A stretch of 64,000 bases of DNA from Nitrospirillum amazonense (GCF_007828035.1 NZ_VITV01000008.1:269524-333523), one strand, 5' to 3'. Shown: positions 19,013-30,127, counted from the first letter of the stretch. Notes: generated from the sequence alone by a model not told the origin. Numbers and translations are program-made.

Positions 19013-19364
19013 CGTAGAGCCCTCCGTTTCGCACCCCGAAAAAACCGGCCGCCGCGGGGCAAAGTTCCCGGACGAAGAAAGCCCCGCCCGGTCACGCCAG
19101 TGCCTTCGGCGATGGGCTGAAACTTTTCATTGTATGCCAATTCCAGGTTCCATGAGGCGGCAGCGCGCTTGGGCGGCATCCCCATCGGACTCGCCATCTG
19201 AAATCCATTTCAACGTGCCATGGCATTCGGTTCCCGGCCCATTTTCCCGTCTTGGCGCCTGGACCGCGACGTGCGAGAACGGTTTTGTATTATTAATGCC
19301 CAATAAAGCCGGCCCCTTCCCACCGGGATGGATACGCCCGGCACCCGGAGGGGATGGTCGCGAG
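19013..19364. other. Intergenic region upstream of the GH31 gene
   Basis: About 350 bp, the divergent promoter region of the DUF3775 and GH31 genes. An AT-rich patch near 19283-19305 (TTTTGTATTATTAATG) is the best place for a -10 region of the GH31 gene. No gene or repeat is supported. Confidence 0.5.
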
Positions 19365-21740
19365 ATGCTGAGTTCGAGAAAAAGAAAGCCGTTCCTGCGG
19401 GCGGCGTTGGCGGGTTTTGTGTCGGCCCTGGCCCTCACGGCGACTTTGACCACTGGGGCCAAGGCCGACCCCATCGCGGTGCTGGACCGCTACGGCGCCT
19501 TCGTCTCGGTCGAAGGCTACGGCGCCAACGTCGTGCGCGTCACCATCGCCACCGAAAAGGACCAGGCGCTGAAGGGCCCTGGCTACGGTCTTCTGCCCGG
19601 TGCCGTGGACAACAGTGGATTCCACCGGACCAGCGACCAGGGCGGCGACAGTTTCGCCTCCAGCGCCCTGACCCTGCATGTCGATGCGGCTAAGGCGCCG
19701 CGCGTGCCCTCCACCATGGAGAAGTACTTCGCGCCCCAGCTGCCGCCCGTCACCCTGCAGGTGAAGAACGCGCGCGGTGAGGTCGTGCTGAACATGGACG
19801 GCTGGTCCATGGCGCCGCATACCGTGGCCGGCGAGAAGACCTATCAGGTCGGCGCCAGCTTCAAGTCGCCGGCGGACGAGCATTATTACGGCATGGGGCA
19901 GAACCAGCAGTCGGTCGGCCCGCTGGACCTGCGCGGCCGCACCCTGGACTGCAAGCACTGGTATGACGCGCCCGGTGGTGAAACCGTGTGCGTGCCGGTG
20001 CTGGTCAGTTCCAAGGGCTATGCCATCGTTTGGGACAACCCGGCGGAGACGGTGCTGAATGCCGGCATCAACGGCGCCACCTCCCTCACCTCCAGCGTGG
20101 GGGAACGGGTCAGCTTCTTCGTCATCACCGGCGATACGCCCGCCGACATTTATGGCGCCTACGCCCGCCTGACCGGCAAGACGCCCATTCCCCCCAAGGC
20201 CGCCTTCGGCCTGATCCAGTCCAAGGCGCGGTATGACAGCCAGGATGAAATCCTGCGGGTGGCCAAGACCTACCGGCAGAAGAAGTACCCGCTGGATATC
20301 ATGGTCATCGACTGGTTCTACTGGACCCGCATGGGCCAGTTGGACATCAACCCGGCGGAATTCCCCAACCCCGACGCCATGAACCAGGACCTGCACGCCA
20401 TGGGCATGCAGTCCATCATCTCCATCTGGCCGCGTTTCGAGACTTCGGGCCGCTATTTCAACGAACTGGATGCCAAGGGCTATCTGCTGAAGGACGAGGA
20501 CGGCAGAAGCGTGGACGGCCTGCCCTTCCGTTCCGACCGCACCGGCGGCCTGATCGACGTGACCAATCCCGACGCCCGCAAGTGGTTTTGGGAACACGCC
20601 CGCGACAATGTGCTGAGCCACGGCTTCGACTATCCCTGGCTGGATGAGACGGAACCGGACCTGGTGCCCGACGGCTTCTTCTATTCCATCGGCTCCGGCG
20701 ACCGGTACCACAACGTCTTCCCGCTGCTGCATGTGGAAAATGCGTCGCAAGGCCTGCGGGCCTGGCGGCCCAACCGCCGGCCGCTGATCTTGTCGCGCGC
20801 CGCCTATCTGGGGTCCCAGCGCACCGGCGCCCTGTTCTGGTCGTCGGACATCAGCCCGCAGTGGGAGGTACTGGCCCGCCAGATCCCCACCGGCCTGAAC
20901 ATGACAGCCTCGGGCATCGCCTATTGGGGCAACGACATCGGCGGCTGGCAGTACCTGCCACAGACGACCAGCTACACCGGCACGCCACTGGTCAGCCCGG
21001 CGGGCGCCGAGGAGACGGTTGGCCAGAACCACGACTATCCGGAACTGATGGTCCGCTGGTTCCAATACGGCACCTTCCTGCCCACCCTGCGCCTGCACGG
21101 CGACCGCAAGCACACGGAGATCTGGGCCTTCGGTCCGGAGGCGGAGGCCATCATGGCCCGCTACGACACGCTGCGCTACGCCCTGGTGCCCTACCTTTAC
21201 GCCCAGGCCAAGGCCACCTACGACACAGGCGTGCCCTTCATGCGGGCCTTGTGGATGGACTTCCCCCACGATCCCACCGTGGCGGACATCGGCACCGAAT
21301 ACATGTTCGGCCCAGCCTTCCTGGTGGCGCCGGTGACGGAGCCCGGCCAGACGCGCAAGCAGGTCTACCTGCCGGCCGGGACCGACTGGTATAATTACTG
21401 GACCAACGAGAAGCTGGCCGGCGGCCAGTGGGTGACCGTGGCGTCCCCCATCGACCAGATCCCGCTGTTCGTGCGCGCGGGGTCCATCCTGCCCCTGGGC
21501 TCCGCCGTGCAATCGACGGCGGAAAAGCAGAAGATCGTGGCCCTGAAGGTCTATCCCGGCCGCGACGCCAGCTTCACCGTCTATGACGACGACGGCCTGA
21601 GCCTGGACTATGAGAAGGGCAAGGGCGGCGCCACCGCCACCCTGCATTGGGACGATCACGCGGGCAAGCTGACGGCCGACGGCTCCCGCGAGCCCTTCGC
21701 CAAGGCGCCGGCGGATCTGGTGCAGGTCATGGGCCACTGA
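19365..21740 (+). CDS. Glycoside hydrolase family 31 alpha-glycosidase, exported
   Basis: A 791-residue retaining alpha-glycosidase (alpha-glucosidase or alpha-xylosidase type). A signal peptide covers about residues 1-34 (hydrophobic LRAALAGFVSALALTATL, cut near AKA-D), so it acts in the periplasm or outside. The N-terminal beta domain is followed by the TIM barrel with DIMVIDWFYWTRMGQLDINP; the nucleophile aspartate lies in DYPWLDETEPDL near residue 427. C-terminal beta domains with YDDDGLSLDYEKGKG follow (DUF5110-like). The ATG at 19365 begins the signal peptide. The gene stands alone with its own terminator. Confidence 0.9.
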   Translation: MLSSRKRKPFLRAALAGFVSALALTATLTTGAKADPIAVLDRYGAFVSVEGYGANVVRVTIATEKDQALKGPGYGLLPGAVDNSGFHRTSDQGGDSFASSALTLHVDAAKAPRVPSTMEKYFAPQLPPVTLQVKNARGEVVLNMDGWSMAPHTVAGEKTYQVGASFKSPADEHYYGMGQNQQSVGPLDLRGRTLDCKHWYDAPGGETVCVPVLVSSKGYAIVWDNPAETVLNAGINGATSLTSSVGERVSFFVITGDTPADIYGAYARLTGKTPIPPKAAFGLIQSKARYDSQDEILRVAKTYRQKKYPLDIMVIDWFYWTRMGQLDINPAEFPNPDAMNQDLHAMGMQSIISIWPRFETSGRYFNELDAKGYLLKDEDGRSVDGLPFRSDRTGGLIDVTNPDARKWFWEHARDNVLSHGFDYPWLDETEPDLVPDGFFYSIGSGDRYHNVFPLLHVENASQGLRAWRPNRRPLILSRAAYLGSQRTGALFWSSDISPQWEVLARQIPTGLNMTASGIAYWGNDIGGWQYLPQTTSYTGTPLVSPAGAEETVGQNHDYPELMVRWFQYGTFLPTLRLHGDRKHTEIWAFGPEAEAIMARYDTLRYALVPYLYAQAKATYDTGVPFMRALWMDFPHDPTVADIGTEYMFGPAFLVAPVTEPGQTRKQVYLPAGTDWYNYWTNEKLAGGQWVTVASPIDQIPLFVRAGSILPLGSAVQSTAEKQKIVALKVYPGRDASFTVYDDDGLSLDYEKGKGGATATLHWDDHAGKLTADGSREPFAKAPADLVQVMGH

Positions 21741-21777
21741 GCCCCACCCGCCCATGTGACACGCGTCATTTCACACA

Positions 21778-21811
21778 AGGAACGGCCGGGGCTATCGTCG
21801 CGGCCGTTCCT
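21778..21811 (+). terminator. Terminator after the GH31 gene
   Basis: AGGAACGGCC and GGCCGTTCCT make a perfect 10-bp stem with a 14-nt loop, followed by ATTTTC. It lies 37 bp after the GH31 stop codon. Confidence 0.75.
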
Positions 21812-21946
21812 ATTTTCATTGAGGCCGGCTCAAGGAACCACTTCGGTCGCTTGAGCATTGTCAAATTGTTGACGCCCCGATGGGGGCTTTATAGCTTCCG
21901 GGCGCAGCCTTCGCTGTCGCGTGGACGCGTGGGCGGAGGGATGGCG

Positions 21947-22816
21947 ATGCCGGTGCTTGGGGGACGGTTGGCTTTGGTGCGCCGTGAAAAAGCAGCAGCC
22001 CAGCTGACCGGCGACGGTCTGTGGGATCGCATCCGGACCGAGGCGGAGGAAGCCCTGGCCGGCGCGCCCATGTTGGCGCCGCTGTTCCTGGATTCCATCA
22101 TCAACCAGTCCTCGTTCGAGACGGCGCTGTTCCACCGCATCGCGGCGCGCCTGAAGAATGACGTGGTGTCGCAGCCCCTGATCGTCGACACCTTCAACCA
22201 GGCGGCGGCCGACGACACCACGCTGGCGGCGGCCCTGCGCGCGGACATCACCGCCGTGCTGGATCGGGACCCGGCCTGCGAGCGGCTGATTGAGCCCTTC
22301 CTTTATTTCAAGGGCTTCCACGCCATTCAGACCCACCGGCTGGCCCATTGGCTGTGGATCAACGGGGCGCGTGACTTCGCGCTGTACCTGCAGAGCCGCT
22401 CATCCGAGGTGTTCCAGACCGACATCCACCCGGCTGCCGCCATTGGCCAAGGCGTCTTCCTCGACCACGCGACCGGTCTGGTGGTGGGCGAGACGGCGGT
22501 GATTGAGGATGACGTGTCGCTGTTGCAGGACGTGACCCTGGGCGGCACCGGCAAGAATACGACCGACCGCCATCCAAAGGTGCGCAAGGGCACGATCATC
22601 GGCGCCGGCGCCAAGATCCTGGGCAATATCGAGATCGGTGCCTACACCCGCGTCGCCGCCGGCTCGGTCGTGCTGCGGCCGACGGAACCTTATTCCACCG
22701 TGGCCGGCATCCCGGCCAAGGTGGTGAAGGTGGACGAGGCGGGGCGACAGGCGGCCCAGCAGTTGGACCAGGTGCTGAGCGACCTAGCCTACAACTCCTT
22801 CAACTACTCCATTTAG
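21947..22816 (+). CDS. cysE: Serine O-acetyltransferase
   Basis: Makes O-acetylserine from serine and acetyl-CoA, the committing step of cysteine synthesis. About 289 residues: an N-terminal helical domain (WDRIRTEAEEAL, FHRIAARL) and a C-terminal left-handed beta-helix of hexapeptide repeats (TDIHPAAAIGQGVFLDHATG, VVGETAVIEDDVSLLQDVTL, GGTGKNTTDRHPKVRKG) with the catalytic histidines. Length fits enterobacterial CysE (273). GGAGGG lies 6 bases before the ATG at 21947; an ATG at 21941 is the other option. A second, shorter serine acetyltransferase (NifP) is in the nif island at 47003. The 3' end is tandemly duplicated. Confidence 0.92.
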   Translation: MPVLGGRLALVRREKAAAQLTGDGLWDRIRTEAEEALAGAPMLAPLFLDSIINQSSFETALFHRIAARLKNDVVSQPLIVDTFNQAAADDTTLAAALRADITAVLDRDPACERLIEPFLYFKGFHAIQTHRLAHWLWINGARDFALYLQSRSSEVFQTDIHPAAAIGQGVFLDHATGLVVGETAVIEDDVSLLQDVTLGGTGKNTTDRHPKVRKGTIIGAGAKILGNIEIGAYTRVAAGSVVLRPTEPYSTVAGIPAKVVKVDEAGRQAAQQLDQVLSDLAYNSFNYSI

Positions 22817-22836
22817 GGCAACTACTCCATTTAGGG
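22801..22836 (+). repeat. 18-bp perfect tandem duplication of the cysE 3' end
   Basis: CAACTACTCCATTTAGGG occurs twice without a gap (22801-22818, 22819-22836). Each copy carries the last codons and the TAG stop of cysE, so the second is a silent echo of the gene end. Confidence 0.9.
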
Positions 22837-22942
22837 TCAGCGCAAACTTTGTTGCGAGGCTTAAGCGCCACCTTGACGGGCGCGGCAAGTTGGTCAGGCT
22901 GAATGACCTGGCAAATGCCGCTCGAGCCATCAAGGAGCCTCC

Positions 22943-23920
22943 ATGAGCGCCCGTCCCTTTCTGCCTCCCGTCCCGGCCGCCTTCTTCGGCATCGTGCTGG
23001 GCCTGACCGGCCTGGGTGCCAGCTGGCGGGCGGCCCATGACGCCTGGGGCCTGCCGTCTGCAGTGGGCGAGACGCTGATGGCAGCAGGCGCCGCGGTGTG
23101 GGCCATCGTGCTGCTGCTGTACGTCGCCAAATGGATCAACCATCGCGCGGCCGCCCTGGCGGAGGTGGATCATCCCGTCCAATGCTGCTTCATCGGCCTG
23201 GCCGGCGTCGCCACCATGCTGGTCGCGGGGGGCGCCCTGCCCCATTCGCGGCCCCTGGCCCTGGCGCTATACACCCTGGGTGCCGCCTTCACCCTGCTGT
23301 TCGCTGTGTGGCGCACGGGCGGGCTGTGGCAGGGCGGGCGCGACCCCGCCACCACCACCGCCGTGTTGTACCTGCCCACGGTGGCGGGCAGCTTCGTCGC
23401 CGCCATCGTGGCGGCGGCCCTGGGCTATCGCGAGGCGGGCCAAATGGCCTTCGGCGCCGGCTTCTTCGGCTGGCTGGCCATCGAGTCCGTGCTGCTGCAC
23501 CGGCTGCTGACCACGCCGGCCCTGGCCCCTGCTCTGCGCCCCACCCTGGGTGTGCAACTGGCGCCACCGGTAGTGGGTGCGGTCGCCCTGATCAGCGTGG
23601 CACCCGACCTGCCGGCCCTTTTCCCCCGCATGCTGGTCGGCTATGGCCTGTTGCAAGCCTTGGTGCTGCTGCGCCTGTTGCCTTGGATTTTGAAGGAATC
23701 GTTCACCCCGGCCTTCTGGGCCTTTACCTTCGGCGCTACCGCCTTGGCGACCACGCCAGTCCGCATGGCGGCCAGGGGCGACACCGGCGTCCTGGCCCAG
23801 TTGGCGCCGGGGCTGTTCCTGCTGGCCAACCTGGTGGTGGGCGTGGTGGCCGCGGGCACGGTGTTCCGCGCCCTGCAGGGCCGCCTGCTACCACCCACCG
23901 TGCCGGCCACGCCTCGCTGA
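22943..23920 (+). CDS. TDT-family transporter/anion channel (TehA/SLAC1-like)
   Basis: Inner-membrane protein of 325 residues with about ten hydrophobic segments, of the tellurite-resistance/dicarboxylate transporter family to which TehA and the plant anion channel SLAC1 belong. Seen: PVPAAFFGIVLGLTGLGASW at the N-terminus, VDHPVQCCFIGL, the GxFFGWLAIESVLLHRL stretch and KESFTPAFWAFTFGATALAT, all standard blocks. It probably passes anions; tellurite resistance is historical naming. It lies 106 bp after the cysE duplication and is followed by a long gap. Confidence 0.87.
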   Translation: MSARPFLPPVPAAFFGIVLGLTGLGASWRAAHDAWGLPSAVGETLMAAGAAVWAIVLLLYVAKWINHRAAALAEVDHPVQCCFIGLAGVATMLVAGGALPHSRPLALALYTLGAAFTLLFAVWRTGGLWQGGRDPATTTAVLYLPTVAGSFVAAIVAAALGYREAGQMAFGAGFFGWLAIESVLLHRLLTTPALAPALRPTLGVQLAPPVVGAVALISVAPDLPALFPRMLVGYGLLQALVLLRLLPWILKESFTPAFWAFTFGATALATTPVRMAARGDTGVLAQLAPGLFLLANLVVGVVAAGTVFRALQGRLLPPTVPATPR

Positions 23921-24411
23921 CATGCGCGCCTCAAGCCGGCGGAGGCTTGGATGAAAGCGCTATCGGCGGGTACAGAGTAAGCGGGAACGCAACGCCGAGG
24001 TTCCGGCCAAGGTCGGACGCTTTTGGGCCAAGTCCCACTTGGGGCCTAAAACGACGAAGCCCGCGCTCACGGGGAGGGCGGGCTTCCCCTCGGCAGGACG
24101 GTCGCCGGGTCGTTGCCCCAAGTTCCAAGGTCAGCCGCTTCAGGTTGCCGGCCGCCGCCTTCATGATGACGCGGCCGGGCGGCTCGCGCCTGGGTGTCTC
24201 CGGCGAGGCGCGCTTTGCGGCATTCAAGGACTACGTCGCCTCCGGCGGCCGGCTTTCGCTTTTTTAGCGGACTGGCATCGCGAGAATGATGGCGGGACCT
24301 TCCAGATATGACCCAGCCCTTTCAAATCGATCTTGGGTTTCTCGCAGCAAACCTCAGCCGGATTTCCCCCGGCGTTCACGAGGGCCGAAACCGCAGCCAT
24401 CGTCACACCCC
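23921..24411. other. Intergenic region between the TDT transporter and the suf operon
   Basis: About 490 bp between convergent transcription units, the boundary of the nif island. It holds one strong hairpin (24056-24086). Short frames on both strands (for example minus 23931-24227 and 24224-24406) have no credible ribosome site or family likeness. It may be decayed mobile DNA, but I see no inverted ends or transposase motif. Confidence 0.5.
24056..24086. terminator. Hairpin in the boundary region
   Basis: GAAGCCCGC pairs with GCGGGCTTC (9 bp) around a 13-nt loop. Symmetric in sequence, it could end transcripts from either side (the TDT gene or the suf operon). No U-run. Confidence 0.5.
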
Positions 24412-24771
24412 CTAAATCAGCCCCAGTTCCAGGCGCGCGCTTTCAGTCATGCGTTCCCGGGTCCAAGGCGGGTCCCAGACCATGTCGACCAGCACCACGC
24501 TGACCCCCGGCACCAGCGAGACCAGGTTCTGGACCTGGCCCGGCAGCGTGGTGGCCACGGGACAGGCGGGTGTGGTCAGGGTCATGTTGATATGGACCAG
24601 GCCGTCGCGGCGGACCAGCACCCGATAGATCAGGCCAAGGTCGACCAGGTTGACCGGTATCTCCGGATCGCGGACGGTGCGCAGCGCCTCGAACACCGCC
24701 GCCATCAAGGCGGGGTCGCCGTCGTCCGCCGTCCCGTCCGCCAGCAGTGGTTCTTCCCGGATGATGCGCAT
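24412..24771 (-). CDS. sufT: SufT-like iron-sulfur assembly protein (DUF59/MIP18 family)
   Basis: A 119-residue DUF59 protein, an auxiliary factor in Fe-S cluster maturation. The domain shows as ALRTVRDPEIPVNLVDLGLI near residues 29-48 and TLTTPACPVATTLPGQVQNL with the conserved reactive cysteine, ending in VWDPPWTRERMTESARLELG. It is the last gene of the suf operon, 10 bp after sufU. In other bacteria SufT helps under high demand for Fe-S proteins, which fits a nif-controlled operon. Confidence 0.87.
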   Translation of the reverse strand: MRIIREEPLLADGTADDGDPALMAAVFEALRTVRDPEIPVNLVDLGLIYRVLVRRDGLVHINMTLTTPACPVATTLPGQVQNLVSLVPGVSVVLVDMVWDPPWTRERMTESARLELGLI

Positions 24772-24781
24772 GGATGCCCCC

Positions 24782-25243
24782 CTATTCCGTCTTCACCGGC
24801 ACGGGCAGGCCGCCGCCTTTCACCGCCGCCTCCAGCGTGTGCCAGGCCAAGGTCGCGCACTTCACCCGCGTGGGGTAGGCCTTGACCCCCGTCAGGGGCT
24901 GCAGCCGCTCCCCCTCCTCCGCCAGTGCAACAGGCAAATCACCGCCCCCGCCTGTCACGGCGCCATGGAAATGGCCAAACAGGGCCTCGGCCTCCGCCAG
25001 AGTCTTGTTCAGCACGACCTCCGTCATCAGGGAGGCGGAGGCGGTGGAGATGGCGCAGCCCTTGCCCTCGAAACTGACATCCACGATGCGGTCGCCATCC
25101 AGGCGCAGGAAGACGGTGACCTTGTCGCCGCACAGCGGGTTATGGCCATGGGCGAAGTGGCTGGGCGTGGCCAAGGCCCGGAAATTGCGGGGGGAACGGC
25201 CGTGGTCCAGGATGATGTCCTGGTAGAGATCGCGCAAATCCAT
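24782..25243 (-). CDS. sufU: SufU-type Fe-S assembly protein
   Basis: A 153-residue IscU-fold protein of the SufU class, which relays sulfur from SufS to the SufBCD scaffold. The three cysteines are in HNPLCGDKVTVFLR, FEGKGCAISTASASLMTE and PTRVKCATLAWHTLE, the spacing and the insert between the second and third being typical of SufU rather than IscU or NifU. N-terminus LRDLYQDIILDHGRSPRNF is standard. It lies 14 bp after sufS. The window lacks a full NifU, so this is one of two candidates for the sulfur-carrying scaffold step. Confidence 0.92.
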   Translation of the reverse strand: MDLRDLYQDIILDHGRSPRNFRALATPSHFAHGHNPLCGDKVTVFLRLDGDRIVDVSFEGKGCAISTASASLMTEVVLNKTLAEAEALFGHFHGAVTGGGGDLPVALAEEGERLQPLTGVKAYPTRVKCATLAWHTLEAAVKGGGLPVPVKTE

Positions 25244-25257
25244 GGGGGTGCCCCTTC

Positions 25258-26526
25258 CTATCGCGCCGCGACGCCGAACAGCTTTTGCGCCGCACGGATG
25301 GCCTCGGCCAGGCGCTCCACGTCAGCCTCGGTGCTGTAGACCCCGAACGAGGCACGGGCCGTCGCCGGCAGGTCCAGCCGGTCCATCAGCGGTTGGGCGC
25401 AGTGGTGGCCAGCCCGCACCGCAACGTCGTGCTGGTCGAAAATGGTGGCCAGATCGTGCGGGTGGATGCCGTCCACCAGGAAGGAAAGGGCACCCAGCCG
25501 GCTGCCGCCCGCCGCCACCAGGCTGACCCCCGGGATTTCCGTCAGCAGCGCCTCGGCATAACGGGTCAGGGCGGCTTCATGGTCGCGGATCGCAGCGCGG
25601 CTCAGCCCGTCCATGAAGTCCAGCGCCAGGGCCAGGCCGACGGCGCCGGCGATGTCGGGCGTCCCGGCCTCGAACCGCTGGGGGGCGTCCTGGTAGGTGG
25701 TCTCAGCGAAGCTGACGGTGCGGATCATATCGCCGCCACCCTGCCAGGGGGGCATGGCATCCAGCAGCGCGCGCTTGGCGTACAGCACGCCGATGCCGGT
25801 AGGGCCGTAGCACTTGTGGCCAGAGAAGACGTAGAAGTCGCAATCCAGCGCCCGCACGTCCACCGGCAGGCGCGGCACCGCCTGGCATCCGTCCAGCAGG
25901 ACCACGGCGCCCTGGGCGTGGGCCAGGCGCACCACCGCCTCCACCGCGACGACATGGCCGGTGACATTGGCCAGGTGGGTCATGGCCACCAGCCGGGTGC
26001 GCGGCCCCAGCAGGCCTTGGAACGCCACCAGATCCAAGGCGCCATCGGCACCGATAGGGGCCACCACCAGCTCTATTCCCAGGCGCTGGCGCAGCATCTG
26101 CCACGGCACGATATTGGAATGGTGCTCCAACTCGGATACCACCACCTGGTCACCAGGGCGCAGGAAGGCCGGCCCCCAGCTTTGCGCCACCAGGTTGATG
26201 CCCTCCGTGGCACCGCGCACGAAGACGATCTCCGACGCGTCGGCGGCGTTCAGGAAACGCGCCACCGTTTCCCGCGCCGCCTCGAACCGGGCGGTGGAGC
26301 GGGCGCTCAGGCCGTAGACGCCGCGATGCACGTTGGCATAGTCGGTGCGGTAGAACTCGGCCATGCCGTCGATCACGGCGCGCGGCTTTTGCGCGCTGGC
26401 GGCCGTGTCCAGGAAGGTCAGGCCGGGATTGCGCCCGAAGATGGGAAACTGGCGGCGGACAGCCACCGGATCGAACGCGGCGCCATCGGGCCGGATCGCG
26501 GCCCGGTCTTCCAGCAGCAGGGTCAT
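25258..26526 (-). CDS. sufS: Cysteine desulfurase SufS
   Basis: PLP enzyme of 422 residues (group II desulfurase) that takes sulfur from cysteine for Fe-S clusters. The PLP lysine is in FYVFSGHKCYGPTGIGVLY, the catalytic cysteine in VAVRAGHHCAQPLMDRL near residue 371, and the N-terminal LDTAASAQKP and YANVHRGVYGLSARST are SufS marks. Start ATG at 26526 overlaps the sufD stop (ATGA), so it is translationally coupled. Distinct from the NifS at 48913, which is a group I enzyme. Confidence 0.94.
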   Translation of the reverse strand: MTLLLEDRAAIRPDGAAFDPVAVRRQFPIFGRNPGLTFLDTAASAQKPRAVIDGMAEFYRTDYANVHRGVYGLSARSTARFEAARETVARFLNAADASEIVFVRGATEGINLVAQSWGPAFLRPGDQVVVSELEHHSNIVPWQMLRQRLGIELVVAPIGADGALDLVAFQGLLGPRTRLVAMTHLANVTGHVVAVEAVVRLAHAQGAVVLLDGCQAVPRLPVDVRALDCDFYVFSGHKCYGPTGIGVLYAKRALLDAMPPWQGGGDMIRTVSFAETTYQDAPQRFEAGTPDIAGAVGLALALDFMDGLSRAAIRDHEAALTRYAEALLTEIPGVSLVAAGGSRLGALSFLVDGIHPHDLATIFDQHDVAVRAGHHCAQPLMDRLDLPATARASFGVYSTEADVERLAEAIRAAQKLFGVAAR

Positions 26527-27824
26527 GACGCACCCCCATCCAGCCAGCGCCGCAGGTGCCGGCGGGCCAGCGCGGCCAGCGCATCCGGCAGGCCGGCGGC
26601 ATCGATGGCGTCGACGGCGAAGGCCTCCACCAGCATGCGGCGGGCGGCGTCCGGATCGATCCCGCGGGCCTGGAGATAGAACAGCGACGCCTCGTCCAGG
26701 CTGCCGACCGTGGCGCCGTGGCTGCACTTCACGTCGTCCGCCAGGATTTCCAGTTCCGGCTTGGTGTCCACCCGCGCCTGAGGGCTGAGCAGCAGGTTGC
26801 GGTTCAGCTGGCGCGCGTCGGTGCCGTCGGCGCTCGGTGCCACGGCCACGGTGCCCAGGAACACGCCGTGAGAGGCCCCCGCCAGCACGCCCTTCACCAC
26901 TTCCTCCGTGCGGCAGCCCAGGCCCAGATGATTGGCCCGGACCGACAGGGTGGCCTCCTGCCCGCCGTCCAGCAGATAGGCGCCGTGCAGGCGGAATTGC
27001 GCCCCGTCGCCCGCCAGGGTGACCGCCACGTCCCGCCGGGACAGGCGCCCGCCGGTGATCAGGGTGCAGGTCTCATACCGGGCCTGGTCCGCCAGCACGG
27101 CCCGCACCGCGGTCGTATGGCAGGCGGCCGGATCCTCCGCCTGGATGTGCAGGTGGGTCAGCGTGGCACCGGCGCCCAGGGTGATGACGCCGACGGTATT
27201 GCTCCAGCCGGTCCCCGTGCCTATCGCCGTTTCCACCACCATGGCCTGGGCACCCGCCCCGAGGGCAATGTGCAGACGGGCATGGGCGGCGGACCTGGTG
27301 TGGTGGATGATCTCCACCGGCGTTTCCAGCACCACGCCCGGTTCCAGCGCCAGGACCACCCCGTCGGTGAACAGGGCGGCGTTCAGGGCGGCAAATGCCT
27401 CCTCACCTTCCCCGAAGGCGCGTTCCAGCATGTCCGGGCGGCGGCGCAGCGTCTCCGCCGCCGAGGCGAGCCACACGCCGGCCGGCAGGGCCCCACCGGC
27501 CGACAGCGCGGGCGCGAACCGGCCGTCCACCAGCACCAGCCGGTGTGTGGGAACAGGCAGAAGCCAGGGCGCCAGCGACGCCGGCGCCGGCCCATCGTCG
27601 CCGCCCGCTGCCGGCAGGGGGTGCGCCGGCAGGGGTGGTGCCGCGATCAGCGGTTCCAGGTCGGTGAACCGCCAGGCTTCCTGACGCCGGGTGGGAAAGC
27701 CCAGCAGGGCGAAGCGGTCCATTTCCGCCCGGCGGCGGGTGGTGAGCCAGGCAGGTTCCGCCACCGTGGCCAGCAGCTGGTCGAAGGTGTCGCGGAACGG
27801 CGCGCTGTCGTCTGTCATCAGCAT
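26523..27824 (-). CDS. sufD: SufD, subunit of the SufBCD scaffold
   Basis: About 433 residues. SufD pairs with SufB and SufC to build and hand over Fe-S clusters. The N-terminal helical part carries FPTRRQEAWRFTDLEPLI, the core is a beta helix, and the C-terminal half has ADDVKCSHGATVGSLDEASL followed by FYLQARGIDPDAARRMLVEA, the signature with the conserved histidine. The ATG at 27824 is preferred; a TTG at 27842 overlapping the sufC stop is possible. Second-last overlap in the tightly packed suf operon. Confidence 0.93.
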   Translation of the reverse strand: MLMTDDSAPFRDTFDQLLATVAEPAWLTTRRRAEMDRFALLGFPTRRQEAWRFTDLEPLIAAPPLPAHPLPAAGGDDGPAPASLAPWLLPVPTHRLVLVDGRFAPALSAGGALPAGVWLASAAETLRRRPDMLERAFGEGEEAFAALNAALFTDGVVLALEPGVVLETPVEIIHHTRSAAHARLHIALGAGAQAMVVETAIGTGTGWSNTVGVITLGAGATLTHLHIQAEDPAACHTTAVRAVLADQARYETCTLITGGRLSRRDVAVTLAGDGAQFRLHGAYLLDGGQEATLSVRANHLGLGCRTEEVVKGVLAGASHGVFLGTVAVAPSADGTDARQLNRNLLLSPQARVDTKPELEILADDVKCSHGATVGSLDEASLFYLQARGIDPDAARRMLVEAFAVDAIDAAGLPDALAALARRHLRRWLDGGAS

Positions 27825-27838
27825 GGCATCGCCCCCGC

Positions 27839-28597
27839 TCAAGCCGCGTCGCCCAGATAAGCGTAGCCGGTGCGCTCCAATTCGGCGGCGAAGGTCTTGT
27901 CACCGGACGCGACGATGCGTCCGTCGGCCAACACATGCACCCGGTCAGGCACGATATAGTCCAGCAGCCGCTGGTAATGGGTGATCATGACGATGGCGCG
28001 GGCCGGATCGCGCAGGCGGTTGACACCGTCCGACACGGCGCGCAGGGCGTCGATGTCCAGGCCGCTGTCGGTTTCATCCAGGATGGCCAGCTTCGGCTCC
28101 AGCATGGCCATCTGGAAAATCTCGTTCCGCTTCTTCTCCCCGCCGGAGAAGCCGACATTGACCGCGCGCCGCAGCAGGTCGTCACCGATGTCCAGCAGCT
28201 TCAGCCGGTCGCGCACGGCCTTCAGGAACTGCTGCGCGTCCAGTTCCGCCTGGCCGCGCTGGCGGCGCCCGGCGTTCAGGGCCGCGCGCAGGAAGTACAT
28301 GTTGTTCACGCCCGGTATCTCCACCGGGTACTGGAAGGCCAGGAACACCCCTTCCCGCGCCCGCTCATCCGCCGGCATGGCCAGCAGATCCTGGCCCAGG
28401 TAGCGCACCGTGCCCCCGGTCACCTCATACCCCGGCTTGCCCGCCAGCACGCTGGACAGGGTGCTTTTGCCCGCACCGTTGGGGCCCATGATGGCGTGCA
28501 CCTCCCCCGCCGCCACGTCCAGGTCGATGCCCTTCAGCACCTCCCGCCCATTGGCGATGCGGGCCCGCAGTCCACGGATTTCCAGAAGCTTGCTCAT
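27839..28597 (-). CDS. sufC: SufC, ABC-type ATPase of the SufBCD scaffold
   Basis: Soluble ABC ATPase of 252 residues that drives conformational change of SufBCD. Walker A IMGPNGAGKSTLSSVLAG, signature FSGGEKKRNEIFQMA, Walker B KLAILDETDSGLDIDALR and the H-loop MITHYQRLLDYI are present; the DETDSGLD form is specific to SufC. It follows sufB by 45 bp and the ribosome site lies in that gap. Confidence 0.96.
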   Translation of the reverse strand: MSKLLEIRGLRARIANGREVLKGIDLDVAAGEVHAIMGPNGAGKSTLSSVLAGKPGYEVTGGTVRYLGQDLLAMPADERAREGVFLAFQYPVEIPGVNNMYFLRAALNAGRRQRGQAELDAQQFLKAVRDRLKLLDIGDDLLRRAVNVGFSGGEKKRNEIFQMAMLEPKLAILDETDSGLDIDALRAVSDGVNRLRDPARAIVMITHYQRLLDYIVPDRVHVLADGRIVASGDKTFAAELERTGYAYLGDAA

Positions 28598-28642
28598 GAT
28601 GGTTCCCTTCGCTGGGTCGGGGTTGCGGGGGTATCAGGCGGC

Positions 28643-30127
<1,485 letters not shown>

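Noticed and set aside
23931..24406. Two short minus-strand frames with basic proteins in the boundary region
   Set aside because: No ribosome sites, Arg/Pro-rich composition typical of non-coding GC-rich DNA, and no family likeness; left as intergenic.
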